Notes: a model not told the origin generated them from the letters alone. A stretch of DNA of 54,834 nt from JAHEEL01 sp034660035 (GCA_034660035.1 JAYEIJ010000005.1:1-54834); one strand, 5' to 3'; positions 1 through 7,767 are shown, numbered from the stretch's first letter. A program made the numbers and translations.

Positions 1-2
1 GC

Positions 3-152
3 GAGTTGGAAGCCACTCACCCTCAGTTGGTCCCCGAGGACCTCGATCTCCTCGACCCGAGAGGCTCGGTCGACGCGAGGAGGTCTCCACGCGGCGGTTC
101 GTTCGATTCCGTAACCGACCAGATCGAGGAGCTCCGCAGTCTCCTCCCGTAG
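3..152 (+). CDS. argH: Argininosuccinate lyase, C-terminal end (5' truncated by window edge)
   Basis: Only the last 49 codons are present, in the frame ending at the TAG at 150-152. The peptide contains LLDPRGSVDARRSPRGG followed by an amphipathic stretch ending IEELRSLLP. This fits the usual C-terminus of argininosuccinate lyase, where a 'leu..gly-ser-val..arg...gly-gly' segment precedes a final helix. In the family the enzyme splits argininosuccinate into arginine and fumarate in the cytoplasm. The match rests on a short tail, so another fumarase/aspartase-superfamily member is possible. The rest of the gene lies upstream of the window. Confidence 0.65.
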   Translation, partial: ELEATHPQLVPEDLDLLDPRGSVDARRSPRGGSFDSVTDQIEELRSLLP

Positions 153-186
153 GTGCTCTGCGAACCCGGGGCTCGTATGTGCGTAC
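153..186 (+). repeat. GTGCTCTGCGAA intergenic element, copy A
   Basis: It starts at the base after the argH stop. It shares GTGCTCTGCGAA with copies at 1947 and 4962, and matches the copy at 12415 over about 34 nt, including GCTCGTA-GTGCG. The 3' arm is degenerate here, so only part of the hairpin seen at 4962 can form. The remaining intergenic DNA to 380 shows no other gene that I can support. Confidence 0.55.
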
Positions 187-380
187 AGGTGCGCACAGGT
201 GCATCCCCTGTCCACGGTTCGGGGACGCAACGTCGTTCGTGGGAGCGTCTGTCGGTGAGGGGCGCCGCAGAGTCCGCGAGAGAGCAGGTTCTGCCATCGG
301 TGAAGATTGCTGATCCGAGACTGATTCGAACCTGACGGGGCGCAAACCGTGCGCTAACACCCTTGTTCGACGGTGGGGGC

Positions 381-1001
381 ATGACAGCCCCAGCCACCGC
401 CATTGCTCTGATTCTCTGTCTCGTGGGAGGAGGTTCCGTCGGGGGAGGAACAGTCGACCGAGGCGGAGCCACGGTGGAACCGACGGTCCCGGCGGAGCAT
501 GTCGTGGTCTCGCGTGCGGAGACGCCAGGCTCCTCGTATGAGCGTGGGTCGGTCGAGGAGTGGGCGATGGAGCGGTTCGACGAAGCAGGACTCGATCTGC
601 CAGCGGTCCGGATCTCTCGGCACGCCGACAAGGATCCATGCAACGGCAATACGGCCCTGGCCGTCCACGCAGCCGGAGTCGCGCGAGTCGAGGTCTGCCT
701 GGCGGACGGTGCTCCCGACGTCATCGTCCGTAAAGCGTTGCTCCACGAACTCGCCCACGTTTGGGCCCGGACAGCACTGAGCGACGATCAACGAGATGCC
801 TTCTCCCGCCTCAGGGGATGTCCGGCGTGGGCCAACGGTCCGTGGGAGGAACGGGGGAGCGAGCACGCAGCCGAGGTCGTTGCTTGGGCGCTCATGGATA
901 GAGAACTTCTCATGGTCATGATCTCCGATCACGAACCGGAGCAACTGGCGGAGGCCTACCGCTTCCTGACCGGCACTGACCCGGGGTTCCGACAAGTGTG
1001 A
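381..1001 (+). CDS. Secreted protein with HExxH metallopeptidase-like motif
   Basis: The 206-residue product begins MTAPATAIALILCLVGGG, a short hydrophobic signal-like segment. A TTG start 18 nt upstream is possible, but the ATG puts the hydrophobic core at the usual distance. Near the middle, LLHELAHVWAR contains HELAH, the zinc-binding HExxH motif of gluzincin/metzincin-type peptidases. I do not see a clear distal third zinc ligand, although E and H residues follow (RGSEHAAEVVAW), which could supply a glutamate. Family and substrate are unrecognised. The gene ends against a decayed toxin-antitoxin pair on the opposite strand, whose toxin remnant overlaps its 3' end. Confidence 0.7.
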   Translation: MTAPATAIALILCLVGGGSVGGGTVDRGGATVEPTVPAEHVVVSRAETPGSSYERGSVEEWAMERFDEAGLDLPAVRISRHADKDPCNGNTALAVHAAGVARVEVCLADGAPDVIVRKALLHELAHVWARTALSDDQRDAFSRLRGCPAWANGPWEERGSEHAAEVVAWALMDRELLMVMISDHEPEQLAEAYRFLTGTDPGFRQV

Positions 1002-1089
1002 GGTTCACGCCAGGGGGTTGTACCACCCGATGGCAAATGTTGCGGTTGTCGTTCGCGTGCACCAGCAGATTGGTGTCTGGGATGATCAC
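916..1089 (-). pseudogene. VapC-like PIN-domain toxin remnant
   Basis: Reading the minus strand from GTG at 1089 gives V-IIPDTNLLVHANDN, the typical start of a PIN-domain ribonuclease with the first catalytic aspartate in PDTNLL. Similarity disappears after about 25 residues. The frame then runs into the 3' end of the upstream plus-strand gene and stops after 57 codons, against about 130 residues for an intact VapC. The start overlaps the stop of the antitoxin frame (1086-1088), as in working vapBC operons. It is therefore a truncated, presumably inactive toxin. Confidence 0.6.
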
Positions 1090-1360
1090 TGATCACCTCC
1101 CATCTTGCGAACGAACTCCTCTTCGGCCGTCTCGTCCTTGATGTGGGTGATCCGGTTGACGTCGACACCGGGCTTCAGCCCCATGGGGCACGATTGCGGC
1201 TTGTACGGACGGGCTTGGATCTCCCGGCCCAAGCCCCCTGCGCCCACCCCCCCTAATGGAGCGTTGACATTGCGGCTTCCCTGAAAGTGAGGTTGTGTTG
1301 CTTCATGAGTTGGCTCGATCCCTCGGCTACGCCTGGTTCGAGGATCACCGTCGTTCTCAT
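1086..1360 (-). pseudogene. VapB-like antitoxin, frame broken
   Basis: From ATG at 1360 the first frame reads MRTTVILEPGVAE...LTFREAA and stops at 1253-1255. This is the ribbon-helix-helix N-terminus typical of VapB antitoxins. A second frame then carries a VapB-like C-terminal tail (MGLKPGVDVNR...EEEFVRKMGGDQ) to a stop at 1086 that overlaps the toxin remnant. Joining the halves needs a one-base frame change just upstream of the internal stop. A run of seven C lies at 1247-1253. The break could be real decay or an assembly error, but the shortened toxin next door favours decay. Confidence 0.6.
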
Positions 1361-1366
1361 GATGTG

Positions 1367-1516
1367 TCACGCTGCGATAGGGGCGGAATCTCCGGCGCAC
1401 ACAGGGCACGTGAGGACGGGACAGTGCTCGACGACGCTGACGTTCAGGCCGGCCACGGCGAACCATGCCTCGACTTCCTGATCGGTCATGCTGGGGGTGG
1501 GGGTCATTTCGATCAT
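1367..1516 (-). CDS. Small protein with a CPVC motif
   Basis: A 49-residue frame from ATG at 1516 reads MIEMTPTPSMTDQEVEAWFAVAGL and ends near HCPVLTCPVCAG. The CxxxxCxxC cluster suggests a small metal-binding or antitoxin-like protein. Length and composition are plausible for a real short gene, and it lies just upstream of the decayed vapBC pair on the same strand. I do not recognise a family. It could belong to that module or be a chance frame. Confidence 0.35.
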   Translation of the reverse strand: MIEMTPTPSMTDQEVEAWFAVAGLNVSVVEHCPVLTCPVCAGDSAPIAA

Positions 1517-1604
1517 GGGGACACCGTATACGGAGGGTGTGACAAGAAAAGGGCCGACAGGCAGAATCGGATTTCGACCGATCTCAATGGCGTAGCATCG
1601 GACC

Positions 1605-1946
1605 ATGGAACTCAAGCGATACGCAGATGCCGCCCCCTTCGAGTTCGGCGACTTCACCGTGCGAGAACTCTCCCCCGAGGTGTTCTCGATCGGTTCGGTC
1701 GCCGAGATCCTGGTCCCTATGGGAGCAGAGCGTGACAGCAGGGTGTCGGAGAAGACTCACCGCATGTACGTCGTGGTGACGGGAGACCTGGAATTCCGCG
1801 TCGCCGGCGAGATCTTCCGAGCGGGCCCGGGCGACACGGTCCACATCTCGGCGGGCGAGGAGTACGGCTTCCACAACGGCGGATACGAGGACGGCAAGCT
1901 TCTCCTGATCCGCGCCCCCGGCCCGATTCGCCCCGAACGTTACTGA
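1605..1946 (+). CDS. Cupin-domain protein
   Basis: The 113-residue product is a single small beta-barrel of the cupin type. A HRMYVVVTGDLEFRVAGE segment is followed by AGPGDTVHISAGEEYGFHNGG, which corresponds to the two conserved cupin motifs with histidines placed for metal binding. Small stand-alone cupins bind metal and a small ligand, act as isomerases or dioxygenases, or only sense. Nothing here decides the substrate. It is followed by a GTGCTCTGCGAA element and then a RidA-family gene on the same strand. Confidence 0.75.
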   Translation: MELKRYADAAPFEFGDFTVRELSPEVFSIGSVAEILVPMGAERDSRVSEKTHRMYVVVTGDLEFRVAGEIFRAGPGDTVHISAGEEYGFHNGGYEDGKLLLIRAPGPIRPERY

Positions 1947-1972
1947 GTGCTCTGCGAAACCTGGGTTCACAG
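1947..1972 (+). repeat. GTGCTCTGCGAA intergenic element, copy B
   Basis: It begins at the base after the cupin stop codon (1944-1946). GTGCTCTGCGAA is identical to copies A and C. The downstream arm is degenerate (GGGTTCACAG), so only a weak hairpin can form. Confidence 0.55.
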
Positions 1973-2026
1973 CCGCCTATAGATGCTCCGCTGGCCCACG
2001 GTTCGCGCTATCCAACAGGAGAAGCG

Positions 2027-2413
2027 ATGACCACCCAATACGTACGTTCAGGGTCGCCATACGAGCAGCGATACGGCTTTTCCCGGGGTGTTCGCATCGG
2101 TGCCCTGATCGAGATCGCCGGCACAGCTCCTATACCTCCGGCGGATGAGCCGCTCGCCGCAACGGCATACGGGCAGATGCTTCGTTGCAGTGAAATCGCC
2201 GTGGCCGCTCTTGAGGAGCTCGGTGCGACGGCCGATGATGTCATCCGTACACGCATGTTCATCACCGATCCCGATGATGCCGACGAGATCGGCCGAGCCC
2301 ACCAGCAGGTGTTCGGGAACGCCATGCCCGCAGCCACGATGGTCGTCGTGGCTGCGCTCCTGGAGCCGGCGTGGAAGGTAGAGATCGAGCTAGAGGCTGT
2401 CGCCAAGAACTGA
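2027..2413 (+). CDS. RidA family (YjgF/YER057c/UK114) protein
   Basis: 128 residues with a good Shine-Dalgarno (caggagaa) before the ATG. The sequence follows the RidA pattern: an N-terminal strand with FSRGVRIGALIEIAGTAP, then GATADDVIRTRMFITDPDDADEIGRAH, then VVVAALLEPAWKVEIELEAVA at the C-terminus. Archetypal RidA proteins hydrolyse reactive enamine/imine intermediates. This one has MFITD at the usual catalytic-arginine region and may belong to a non-canonical subfamily with another activity. It is convergent with the rhodanese gene. Confidence 0.85.
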   Translation: MTTQYVRSGSPYEQRYGFSRGVRIGALIEIAGTAPIPPADEPLAATAYGQMLRCSEIAVAALEELGATADDVIRTRMFITDPDDADEIGRAHQQVFGNAMPAATMVVVAALLEPAWKVEIELEAVAKN

Positions 2414-2474
2414 CAGATTCAGGGGTCCAGCGTAGAAGACGGCATGAAAACGACCGGAATCTACGCCGGAGTCC

Positions 2475-2891
2475 TCAGGAACCGGAGACGACGTCGAAGC
2501 CCTCGTCGCGCCAGCCTTCAACGCCGCCGATCATCTTCTTGAACGGCCGCCCCAGTTTCGCAAGGCGTACGGCCGCTTTCTCTGTTGCGTTGCAGTGCGG
2601 TCCGGCGCAATAGATCACGAACAGCGTGTCGTGGGGATACTCAGCCAGGTTCCGCTCCACCATGCGGCCGTAGGGGAGATTGACCGCACCGGGGATGTGC
2701 TCTTTCTCGTACACGGCGGGTCCTCGAACGTCGACGAGGACGAAGTCTTGAGGGCCGTTCGTCATCGCATCGTGGACGTCCCAGCAGTCGGCCTCGAAAC
2801 GCAGCATCGCCGAGAAGTGTGCGAGGGCTTCTTCCGGGTTGGCGGCGGGGACTTCGGAAACTGCGGAGCTTCTACGTTTCAAGTTCGGCAT
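2475..2891 (-). CDS. Rhodanese-like sulfurtransferase domain protein
   Basis: 138 residues forming one rhodanese domain: DFVLVDVRGPAVYEKEHIPGAVNLP is the CH2A-type N-terminal motif. The active-site loop is YCAGPHCNATEKAA, with the nucleophilic cysteine in CAGPHC. The family moves sulfane sulfur from thiosulfate or persulfides to acceptors. An extra N-terminal segment of about 30 residues (ANPEEALAHFSAMLRFEADCWDVHDAM) precedes the fold. It lies 18 nt downstream of the PAQR gene on the same strand, probably as one transcript. Confidence 0.85.
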   Translation of the reverse strand: MPNLKRRSSAVSEVPAANPEEALAHFSAMLRFEADCWDVHDAMTNGPQDFVLVDVRGPAVYEKEHIPGAVNLPYGRMVERNLAEYPHDTLFVIYCAGPHCNATEKAAVRLAKLGRPFKKMIGGVEGWRDEGFDVVSGS

Positions 2892-2909
2892 GGGGTCTCC
2901 AGGGTGTGG

Positions 2910-3584
2910 CTATGCAGCGGCGAGCGGGATGACGTACCGCCAGATAACGAGGAAATGTAGCGATGTTGCAGACACGGTCAGTATGTGAAAGACCTCGTGG
3001 TACGAGAAGACGCGAGGCCACAGACGGGGACGGTTCGTGACGAGGAACACCATGCCGATGGTATAGAGAACGCCGCCGGCGAGGACGAAACCGACCGGGA
3101 GCCACCCGAGCTGCTGGATCATCGGCCAGAAGAAGAAGACGCCGATCCATCCGAGGATCGTCGACATCATCACTGAGATCCATCCAGGAACCTTCGGGAA
3201 CAGGCCCTTCTGAACGACACCGGCGATCGTGATCGCCCACACCATCGCCAGCACGATCCACTGCCATGGGGTATCGAGAACGATCGCGGCGACCGGTGTG
3301 TAGGTACCTGCGATGAGCACGTAGATCATGGAGTGGTCCATGCGCTGCATGCGTTTCTTCGCCCGTTCCCGCCACGGGACAGCGTGGTAGAGGGAGCTCG
3401 TCGTGTAGAGCGCCATCACCGCCAGACCGAAGACGAGAACCGCGCTTCGGCTTGGCCAGTTTGGAGCGTGGAAGAGAAGGAAGATGGTTCCGACGAGGCC
3501 GGCGACGGCCGCGGCCCCGTGGAGGAACCCGCGAACAGGGTTCTGCATCTTCCCGAGCGTCCAGCGCGGGAGGGGGAGGTTCAT
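2910..3584 (-). CDS. Hemolysin III / PAQR family membrane protein
   Basis: About 224 residues with seven hydrophobic segments. Diagnostic motifs are SSLYH after the second or third helix, DHSMIYVLIAGTYTP in the middle, and HEVFHILTV near the C-terminus, whose histidines bind zinc in this family. Bacterial members (YqfA/hlyIII) are integral inner-membrane proteins, proposed to be hydrolases of the CREST superfamily. True haemolytic activity is doubtful. I chose the ATG at 3584 (MNLPLPRW); a GTG at 3617 would add 11 residues. Confidence 0.85.
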   Translation of the reverse strand: MNLPLPRWTLGKMQNPVRGFLHGAAAVAGLVGTIFLLFHAPNWPSRSAVLVFGLAVMALYTTSSLYHAVPWRERAKKRMQRMDHSMIYVLIAGTYTPVAAIVLDTPWQWIVLAMVWAITIAGVVQKGLFPKVPGWISVMMSTILGWIGVFFFWPMIQQLGWLPVGFVLAGGVLYTIGMVFLVTNRPRLWPRVFSYHEVFHILTVSATSLHFLVIWRYVIPLAAA

Positions 3585-3631
3585 GAGGAGAACAGTACCG
3601 GTGGAGCACCCGAACACAAGCCCTGATCGCG

Positions 3632-3678
3632 TCGGTCGTGCCTACGACCACGTCAGGCGTGTTTCCAGACACAAACGA
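3632..3678. repeat. 47-nt dyad element, degenerate copy
   Basis: Exactly 47 nt: two 23-nt arms around one central base (A3655). The right arm ends CACAAACGA as in the other copies. The left arm begins TCGGTCGTGCCTACGACCAC. Roughly 15 of 23 positions pair. It lies between two minus-strand genes, the DUF protein ending at 3688 and the PAQR gene starting at 3584. Confidence 0.55.
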
Positions 3679-3687
3679 AGAGGATGC

Positions 3688-4086
3688 TCATCCCGTCCGC
3701 GTGCGCTTCACTCCGGCGGTGGCGAGCACGCTTGCCGGGACGCCGGCTTCGCGCCATGCCGTCCAACTGATTCCCTTGCGATTCGAGTAGGAGGCCGCGT
3801 ACGCGACGAACTCCGCCTCGAGAGCGTCAAGGTCGATGGTTGCTGTCATCGTCTCCAAGGCCGCCCGCGCATCGATCCGCGCTTGGTACAGATCCAGGCG
3901 GGACAACGGATCACGTTCGGAGCGAATCTTCTCATCGAGTGCCACGATCTTGGCCTCGAGCGTCTCAGGCGTTATGGGACGGCCACGCCTCTTCGGCACA
4001 GCGATGGCTTCGAGATAGCCCTTGATCGCCTTCGCCTCGCGGCGGCCCTGTGCGAGCGCGGTCTTGTGCTCTTCGGTCATGGCCAC
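3688..4086 (-). CDS. Conserved actinobacterial hypothetical protein (charged, helical)
   Basis: 132 residues starting from GTG at 4086, 8 nt after a GGGAGG Shine-Dalgarno. The ATG two codons later is the alternative. The N-terminal half is Lys/Arg/Glu-rich and helical (GRREAKAIKGYLEAI, then KRRGRPITPETLEAKIVALDEKI). The C-terminal part, YSNRKGISWTAWREAGVPASVLATAGV, looks like a small helix-turn-helix or Lsr2-like tail. From memory, similar short proteins are common in actinobacteria without an assigned role, and the composition suggests nucleic-acid binding. It is divergent from the Z-prenyl synthase gene. Confidence 0.7.
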   Translation of the reverse strand: MAMTEEHKTALAQGRREAKAIKGYLEAIAVPKRRGRPITPETLEAKIVALDEKIRSERDPLSRLDLYQARIDARAALETMTATIDLDALEAEFVAYAASYSNRKGISWTAWREAGVPASVLATAGVKRTRTG

Positions 4087-4185
4087 GGTGGTGACCTCCC
4101 TTCTCTTCCCCCCCCGTCGGGTTCCATGTTGCCACGGCTCCGGTCGCAGCGTGCAGTCTTCGCCTGGCCCTACCATGAGGCCCGC

Positions 4186-4962
4186 ATGGGATTCAGCGAG
4201 GCTGCGAGTCGACCGCTCTACCGGTTCTACGAGAACCGCCTTCTGGCGACCCTCGACACCGAGCGTCTGCCACGTCACATCGGGGTCATCCACGACGGAC
4301 ACCGGCGATATGCGCGCAGCGAGGGCCTCCCCGACTACCAGGCCTCCTATCGCGTCGGGATGGCGAAATTCGTCGAGTTCCTCCATTGGTCTGACGACCT
4401 CGAGATCCCGGCCGTCACGTGCTGGTTGTTGTCGAAGGAGAATCTTGCAAGGCCCGACGAGGAACTTCTTCCGTACTACGAGGTCTTGATGGAGTTGTTC
4501 GAAGAGATCCCGAGCGCCCTGACCGGTCGCGACGTGGGGGTTCGGTTCATCGGGAGTCTCGACCTTCTGCCGGAGGACCTTCAGGCATCGGCGAAGCGTC
4601 TCGAAGAGCGCATGCCGAACGGCGATCGGAGGGTGACGATCGCCCTTGCTTACGGAGGTCGGCAGGAGATCGTCGACGCGGTGAAGGACCTTGTCGACCA
4701 ACTCGCTGCCGACGACACGGATCGCATAGCGGACCGGATCGACGCCGACGGCATCGCTTCGAACCTCTACACGGCCGACCTTCCCGATCCCGACCTCGTT
4801 ATCCGGACCTCGGGCGAGGCGAGACTCTCGGGGTTCCTGCTGTGGCAATCCGCCTATGCCGAGTACGCCTTCGTCGATGTCTACTGGCCGGCGTTCCGCT
4901 ACGTCGACTTCCTCCGCTCCCTGCGTGACTTCACCAGGAGAACCCGCCGCTACGGCAAGTAG
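4186..4962 (+). CDS. uppS: Cis-prenyltransferase (UppS-like, Z-isoprenyl diphosphate synthase)
   Basis: 258 residues. The N-terminal catalytic motif reads HIGVIHDGHRRYAR. The C-terminal signature RTSGEARLSGFLLWQSAYAEYAF is followed by VYWPAFRYVDFLRSLRDF, both hallmarks of the undecaprenyl-diphosphate synthase family. The family condenses isopentenyl diphosphate onto an allylic primer to make lipid carriers for cell-wall glycans. Actinobacterial relatives include short-chain Z-farnesyl synthases. Unusual: the strongly conserved DGN(G/R)RW motif is DGHRRY here, so Asn and Trp are replaced while the catalytic Asp is kept. The start at 4186 gives the family length. Confidence 0.88.
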   Translation: MGFSEAASRPLYRFYENRLLATLDTERLPRHIGVIHDGHRRYARSEGLPDYQASYRVGMAKFVEFLHWSDDLEIPAVTCWLLSKENLARPDEELLPYYEVLMELFEEIPSALTGRDVGVRFIGSLDLLPEDLQASAKRLEERMPNGDRRVTIALAYGGRQEIVDAVKDLVDQLAADDTDRIADRIDADGIASNLYTADLPDPDLVIRTSGEARLSGFLLWQSAYAEYAFVDVYWPAFRYVDFLRSLRDFTRRTRRYGK

Positions 4963-4992
4963 TGCTCTGCGAACACAGGTCTCGCAGAGCAC
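4962..4992 (+). repeat. GTGCTCTGCGAA element, copy C, perfect 11-bp hairpin
   Basis: GTGCTCTGCGA (4962-4972) and TCGCAGAGCAC (4982-4992) are perfect reverse complements around a 9-nt loop. The first base is the last base of the uppS stop. No T-tract follows. It lies between uppS and the 3' end of the convergent phosphatase gene, so it may terminate transcription from both sides. The next 60 nt to 5053 contain AACACCT/GAATTCAGG segments that look like further worn copies. Confidence 0.65.
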
Positions 4993-5053
4993 CTCGTTCA
5001 GTGGGCTGGCCGAACACCTGTGGGCGGCTGCGAATTCAGGGTTGGTTGAACAC

Positions 5054-5737
5054 CTACCTCGTTCGGAGGTCGAGTGGCAGGTGTTCCCTGTCGTTGAAGG
5101 TGCGCAGCGACCAGACGTGCTCTCCTCCGAGAGGCACCGCCCGGAGACGTGCGAACGATGCGTGGTAGAGGATGAACCGCTCCCACTCCCACGGCGTCGC
5201 AGCTACGCCGAGCAGGAACCCGATAGCGACAGCGTTCGTGCCGCCGTGGGCCACAATGGCTATGCGCTGATCGGGATCGTCGACGAACCAGAGATGCTCT
5301 CTTTCCGGATCCGGCCGCACACCGCGGGCGGCGAGGATCCCGAGGAGGGCTCCGGCCACGCGGTCGTGAAAGTCCCGGAACGACTCGCCGCCGTCGAGCC
5401 CGTCCCACCATTCTTCCGGCGGTCGGTGTTGCGCCTCACGAAAGATCCGTCGCACCGTCTCTTCGAGTTTGCCCGTCCAATCGGGCATCTTGATCTCGAC
5501 GATGTCGTCGACGGTCTCGATCGGGAGTCCGCAGTTCCGGGCAATCGGTTCCGCGGTTTCCTGTGATCGACGGGCCGGTGACACGACGAGTTCTGTCAGC
5601 GGGTGAGCGCCCTCGAAGATCCGTTGCGCTCCGAGTTCGGCCTGTCTTCGCCCGGTCTCTGTGAGGAACGGATCGGGTTGTGTGAATCCGTCGACGCTCC
5701 AGGCGGGCTGTCCGTGTCGGATGAAGATGAGTTCCAT
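5054..5737 (-). CDS. Histidine phosphatase superfamily protein
   Basis: 227 residues from ATG at 5737. MELIFIRHGQPAWSVDGF carries the RHG phosphate-binding motif with the phosphorylated histidine. LVVSPARRSQETAEPIA supplies the second arginine, IVAHGGTNAVA the second catalytic histidine, and a glutamate-rich region (VEIKMPDW) lies between them. The superfamily includes phosphoglycerate mutases and broad small-molecule phosphatases, and nothing here fixes the substrate. The gene is divergent from pyrE. Confidence 0.85.
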   Translation of the reverse strand: MELIFIRHGQPAWSVDGFTQPDPFLTETGRRQAELGAQRIFEGAHPLTELVVSPARRSQETAEPIARNCGLPIETVDDIVEIKMPDWTGKLEETVRRIFREAQHRPPEEWWDGLDGGESFRDFHDRVAGALLGILAARGVRPDPEREHLWFVDDPDQRIAIVAHGGTNAVAIGFLLGVAATPWEWERFILYHASFARLRAVPLGGEHVWSLRTFNDREHLPLDLRTR

Positions 5738-5849
5738 CAACTGGACGATAGGCCGTCTGTCCGGCCTTCGAAGGGAGTCGGAAGGCATCACGCCTGAGTA
5801 ACGTATCAGTGAACGGTCAACCACCCCCGAGCGATTTCCAGGACACTCC

Positions 5850-6410
5850 TTGAACCCCGAACCAGCGTCCAAACAACGACTCGTCACGCACCTGAGAGCG
5901 CACGCGGTCCGAACCGACGGTCCGTTCACGTTGCGCTCCGGGGCGGTGTCCGACTGGTACGTCGACGCACGCCAGACCACGTTCGACGGGGCGGGAGCGA
6001 TCACAGTTGGGGGAGCGGTGCTCGATGTCCTCGATCCGACAGTCGGAGCGGTCGGCGGGTTGACGATGGGTGCCGATCCGATCGCCATCGCAACCGCCAT
6101 CACCGGAGCGGATGAGGGACGGCCGCTGAGGGCGTTCTCTGTTCGCAAGGAAGCCAAGGGACACGGAACGGGTGGTCGCCTCGTCGGCCCCATAGGGCAG
6201 GACGACATCGTCGCCATTGTCGAGGACACCACAACCACCGGATCGGCTGTGTTCGAAGCAATCCGCGTTCTCGCCGACGCCGGGATCCGGATCGCCCAGG
6301 TGATCACGCTTGTAGATAGAAGCGACGGCGTCGTTGCTGCCAGGGTTGCGGCGGCGGGAATCCCATACTTGGCGCTCGTCACTCCACAGGATCTGGGGGT
6401 GGAAGAGTGA
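5850..6410 (+). CDS. pyrE: Orotate phosphoribosyltransferase
   Basis: 186 residues from TTG at 5850. An N-terminal FTLRSGAVSDWYVDARQTTF segment and VGGLTMGADPIA match the orotate-binding region. FSVRKEAKGHGTGGRLVGP is the flexible loop with catalytic lysines, and IVAIVEDTTTTGSAVFEAI is the PRPP-binding motif. The enzyme makes orotidine 5'-monophosphate in pyrimidine synthesis. It overlaps the next gene by 4 nt (GTGA), so translation is probably coupled. A weak CAGG precedes the TTG, and no better in-frame start is obvious. Confidence 0.9.
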   Translation: MNPEPASKQRLVTHLRAHAVRTDGPFTLRSGAVSDWYVDARQTTFDGAGAITVGGAVLDVLDPTVGAVGGLTMGADPIAIATAITGADEGRPLRAFSVRKEAKGHGTGGRLVGPIGQDDIVAIVEDTTTTGSAVFEAIRVLADAGIRIAQVITLVDRSDGVVAARVAAAGIPYLALVTPQDLGVEE

Positions 6411-7003
6411 GCCTGTTCCGAGTTGATCGATCACCCATCCGTCTGTTTCTGTTCGGACTCGTCGGCCTGTTCTTGATGCTGGGAGCCGTCGACATCATGT
6501 GGGGTCACTGGGTCTCAACGCCGCCCGATACCTCCAATGACGAGATCACATCCAAAGGTCGGAACCAACGTCGGTCGGACTACGTGTGGGGGGCATTCAT
6601 GCTCGTGGGAGGCGTTGGTCTGTTCGGATATGCGGTGACCTCATTGATCCGACGTTCCCCCGTGCTCGTGCTCCACGAAGAGGGCATCTTCATTGACGTC
6701 GGGGCACCGGGCGACGAGTCGGTCTTCGTGTCGTGGGACGCGATCGACGGCGTCTACTGCGCTGCTGAGAAGGATCCCGATGGTGGACCTGCCCGTGACG
6801 TCCTGGTGATCGACTTCATCGACCCGGAAGGGCTTCCCTCGGAACCCTGGGGCGCGTCATGGAACGGCAATCGACTACAGATGGATTCGGCCGGTTGGGA
6901 GAAGCCGATCGGGGAGATCGTGATCCACGCCGGCATCGCCCTCGATCATGCGCATCGGCTTGCGACAGAGTCCGCGGCAGAGGAGGAGAACCGAGATGAC
7001 TGA
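6407..7003 (+). CDS. Membrane protein with two TM segments, unknown
   Basis: 198 residues from GTG at 6407, overlapping the pyrE stop. The first hydrophobic segment is LFLFGLVGLFLMLGAVDIM and the second is AFMLVGGVGLFGYAVTSLI. A roughly 120-residue cytoplasmic tail follows (SPVLVLHEEGIFIDVG...VSWDAIDGVY) that resembles the PH-like/STM3941-type pattern of small membrane proteins. I cannot name a family. It is translationally linked to both pyrE and nfo: its stop overlaps the nfo start by 8 nt. Confidence 0.7.
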   Translation: MSLFRVDRSPIRLFLFGLVGLFLMLGAVDIMWGHWVSTPPDTSNDEITSKGRNQRRSDYVWGAFMLVGGVGLFGYAVTSLIRRSPVLVLHEEGIFIDVGAPGDESVFVSWDAIDGVYCAAEKDPDGGPARDVLVIDFIDPEGLPSEPWGASWNGNRLQMDSAGWEKPIGEIVIHAGIALDHAHRLATESAAEEENRDD

Positions 7004-7763
7004 TCTCAAGATCGGAGCCCATGTCCCGAATGCAGACCCGATAGGGGAGGCAGCGGCTCGCGGCGCCGACGTCGTCCAGATCTTCGTGTCGAATCCTCAG
7101 CAGTGGAAGAAGCCGATCCCGAGAGCCGATGCCGAGCAACTCCGAGACGCGGCTATCGACATCTACGTTCACGCCCCCTATCTCCTGAACCTGGCGTCGC
7201 CGAACAACCGGGTGAGGATCCCATCGCGAAAGATGCTCGCCCAGACCGTCGAGGCGTCGGCGCTGATCGGCGCCAAAGGTGTGATCGTGCACGGCGGAAG
7301 CGTCGGCTCCGACGAAGATGTCGACGTCGGTTTCGAGCGCTGGTTCAAGGCGCTCGACTCGTTCGACGTGACGGTGCCCGTTCTGGTCGAGAACACCGCC
7401 GGGGCCGGGAACACGGTGATGCAGAACCTCGACAACTACGGCCCGCTGTGGGCGGCGATCGGCGATCTCAACGTCGGAGTGTGTCTCGACACCTGCCACG
7501 CATGGGCTGCCGGGGCGGATCTGGCGACGGCGGTCGAAAGGATCGCCCAGTACACGGGAGGAATCGCCCTCGTCCACGCCAACGACTCACGCGATCCGTT
7601 CAACAGCCACCGTGACCGTCACGCCAACTTCGGGAACGGGGAGATCCCGGAGGAACTGCTTGTGGCGTCGATTCGGGATGCAAACGCCCCGGTCGTTGTC
7701 GAGACTCCCGGTGGTGCGGAGGACCAGGCCGCGGACATCGCCTGGCTGCGCGAACGCCTCTGA
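6996..7763 (+). CDS. nfo: Endonuclease IV-like AP endonuclease (xylose-isomerase-like TIM barrel)
   Basis: 255 residues from ATG at 6996, preceded by a GAGGAG Shine-Dalgarno. IGAHVPNADPIGEAAARGADVVQIFVSNPQQWKK is the N-terminal endonuclease IV pattern. The metal ligands appear in VHAPYLLNL, VIVHGG, VLVENTAGAG, CLDTCHAWAAG, LVHANDS, HRDRHANFGNG and VVETPG. The family cleaves DNA at abasic sites with a trinuclear zinc centre. The product is slightly shorter than E. coli Nfo (285 aa), as is common in actinobacteria. It ends 4 nt before a 47-nt dyad element. Confidence 0.88.
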   Translation: MTDLKIGAHVPNADPIGEAAARGADVVQIFVSNPQQWKKPIPRADAEQLRDAAIDIYVHAPYLLNLASPNNRVRIPSRKMLAQTVEASALIGAKGVIVHGGSVGSDEDVDVGFERWFKALDSFDVTVPVLVENTAGAGNTVMQNLDNYGPLWAAIGDLNVGVCLDTCHAWAAGADLATAVERIAQYTGGIALVHANDSRDPFNSHRDRHANFGNGEIPEELLVASIRDANAPVVVETPGGAEDQAADIAWLRERL

Positions 7764-7767
7764 TCCG

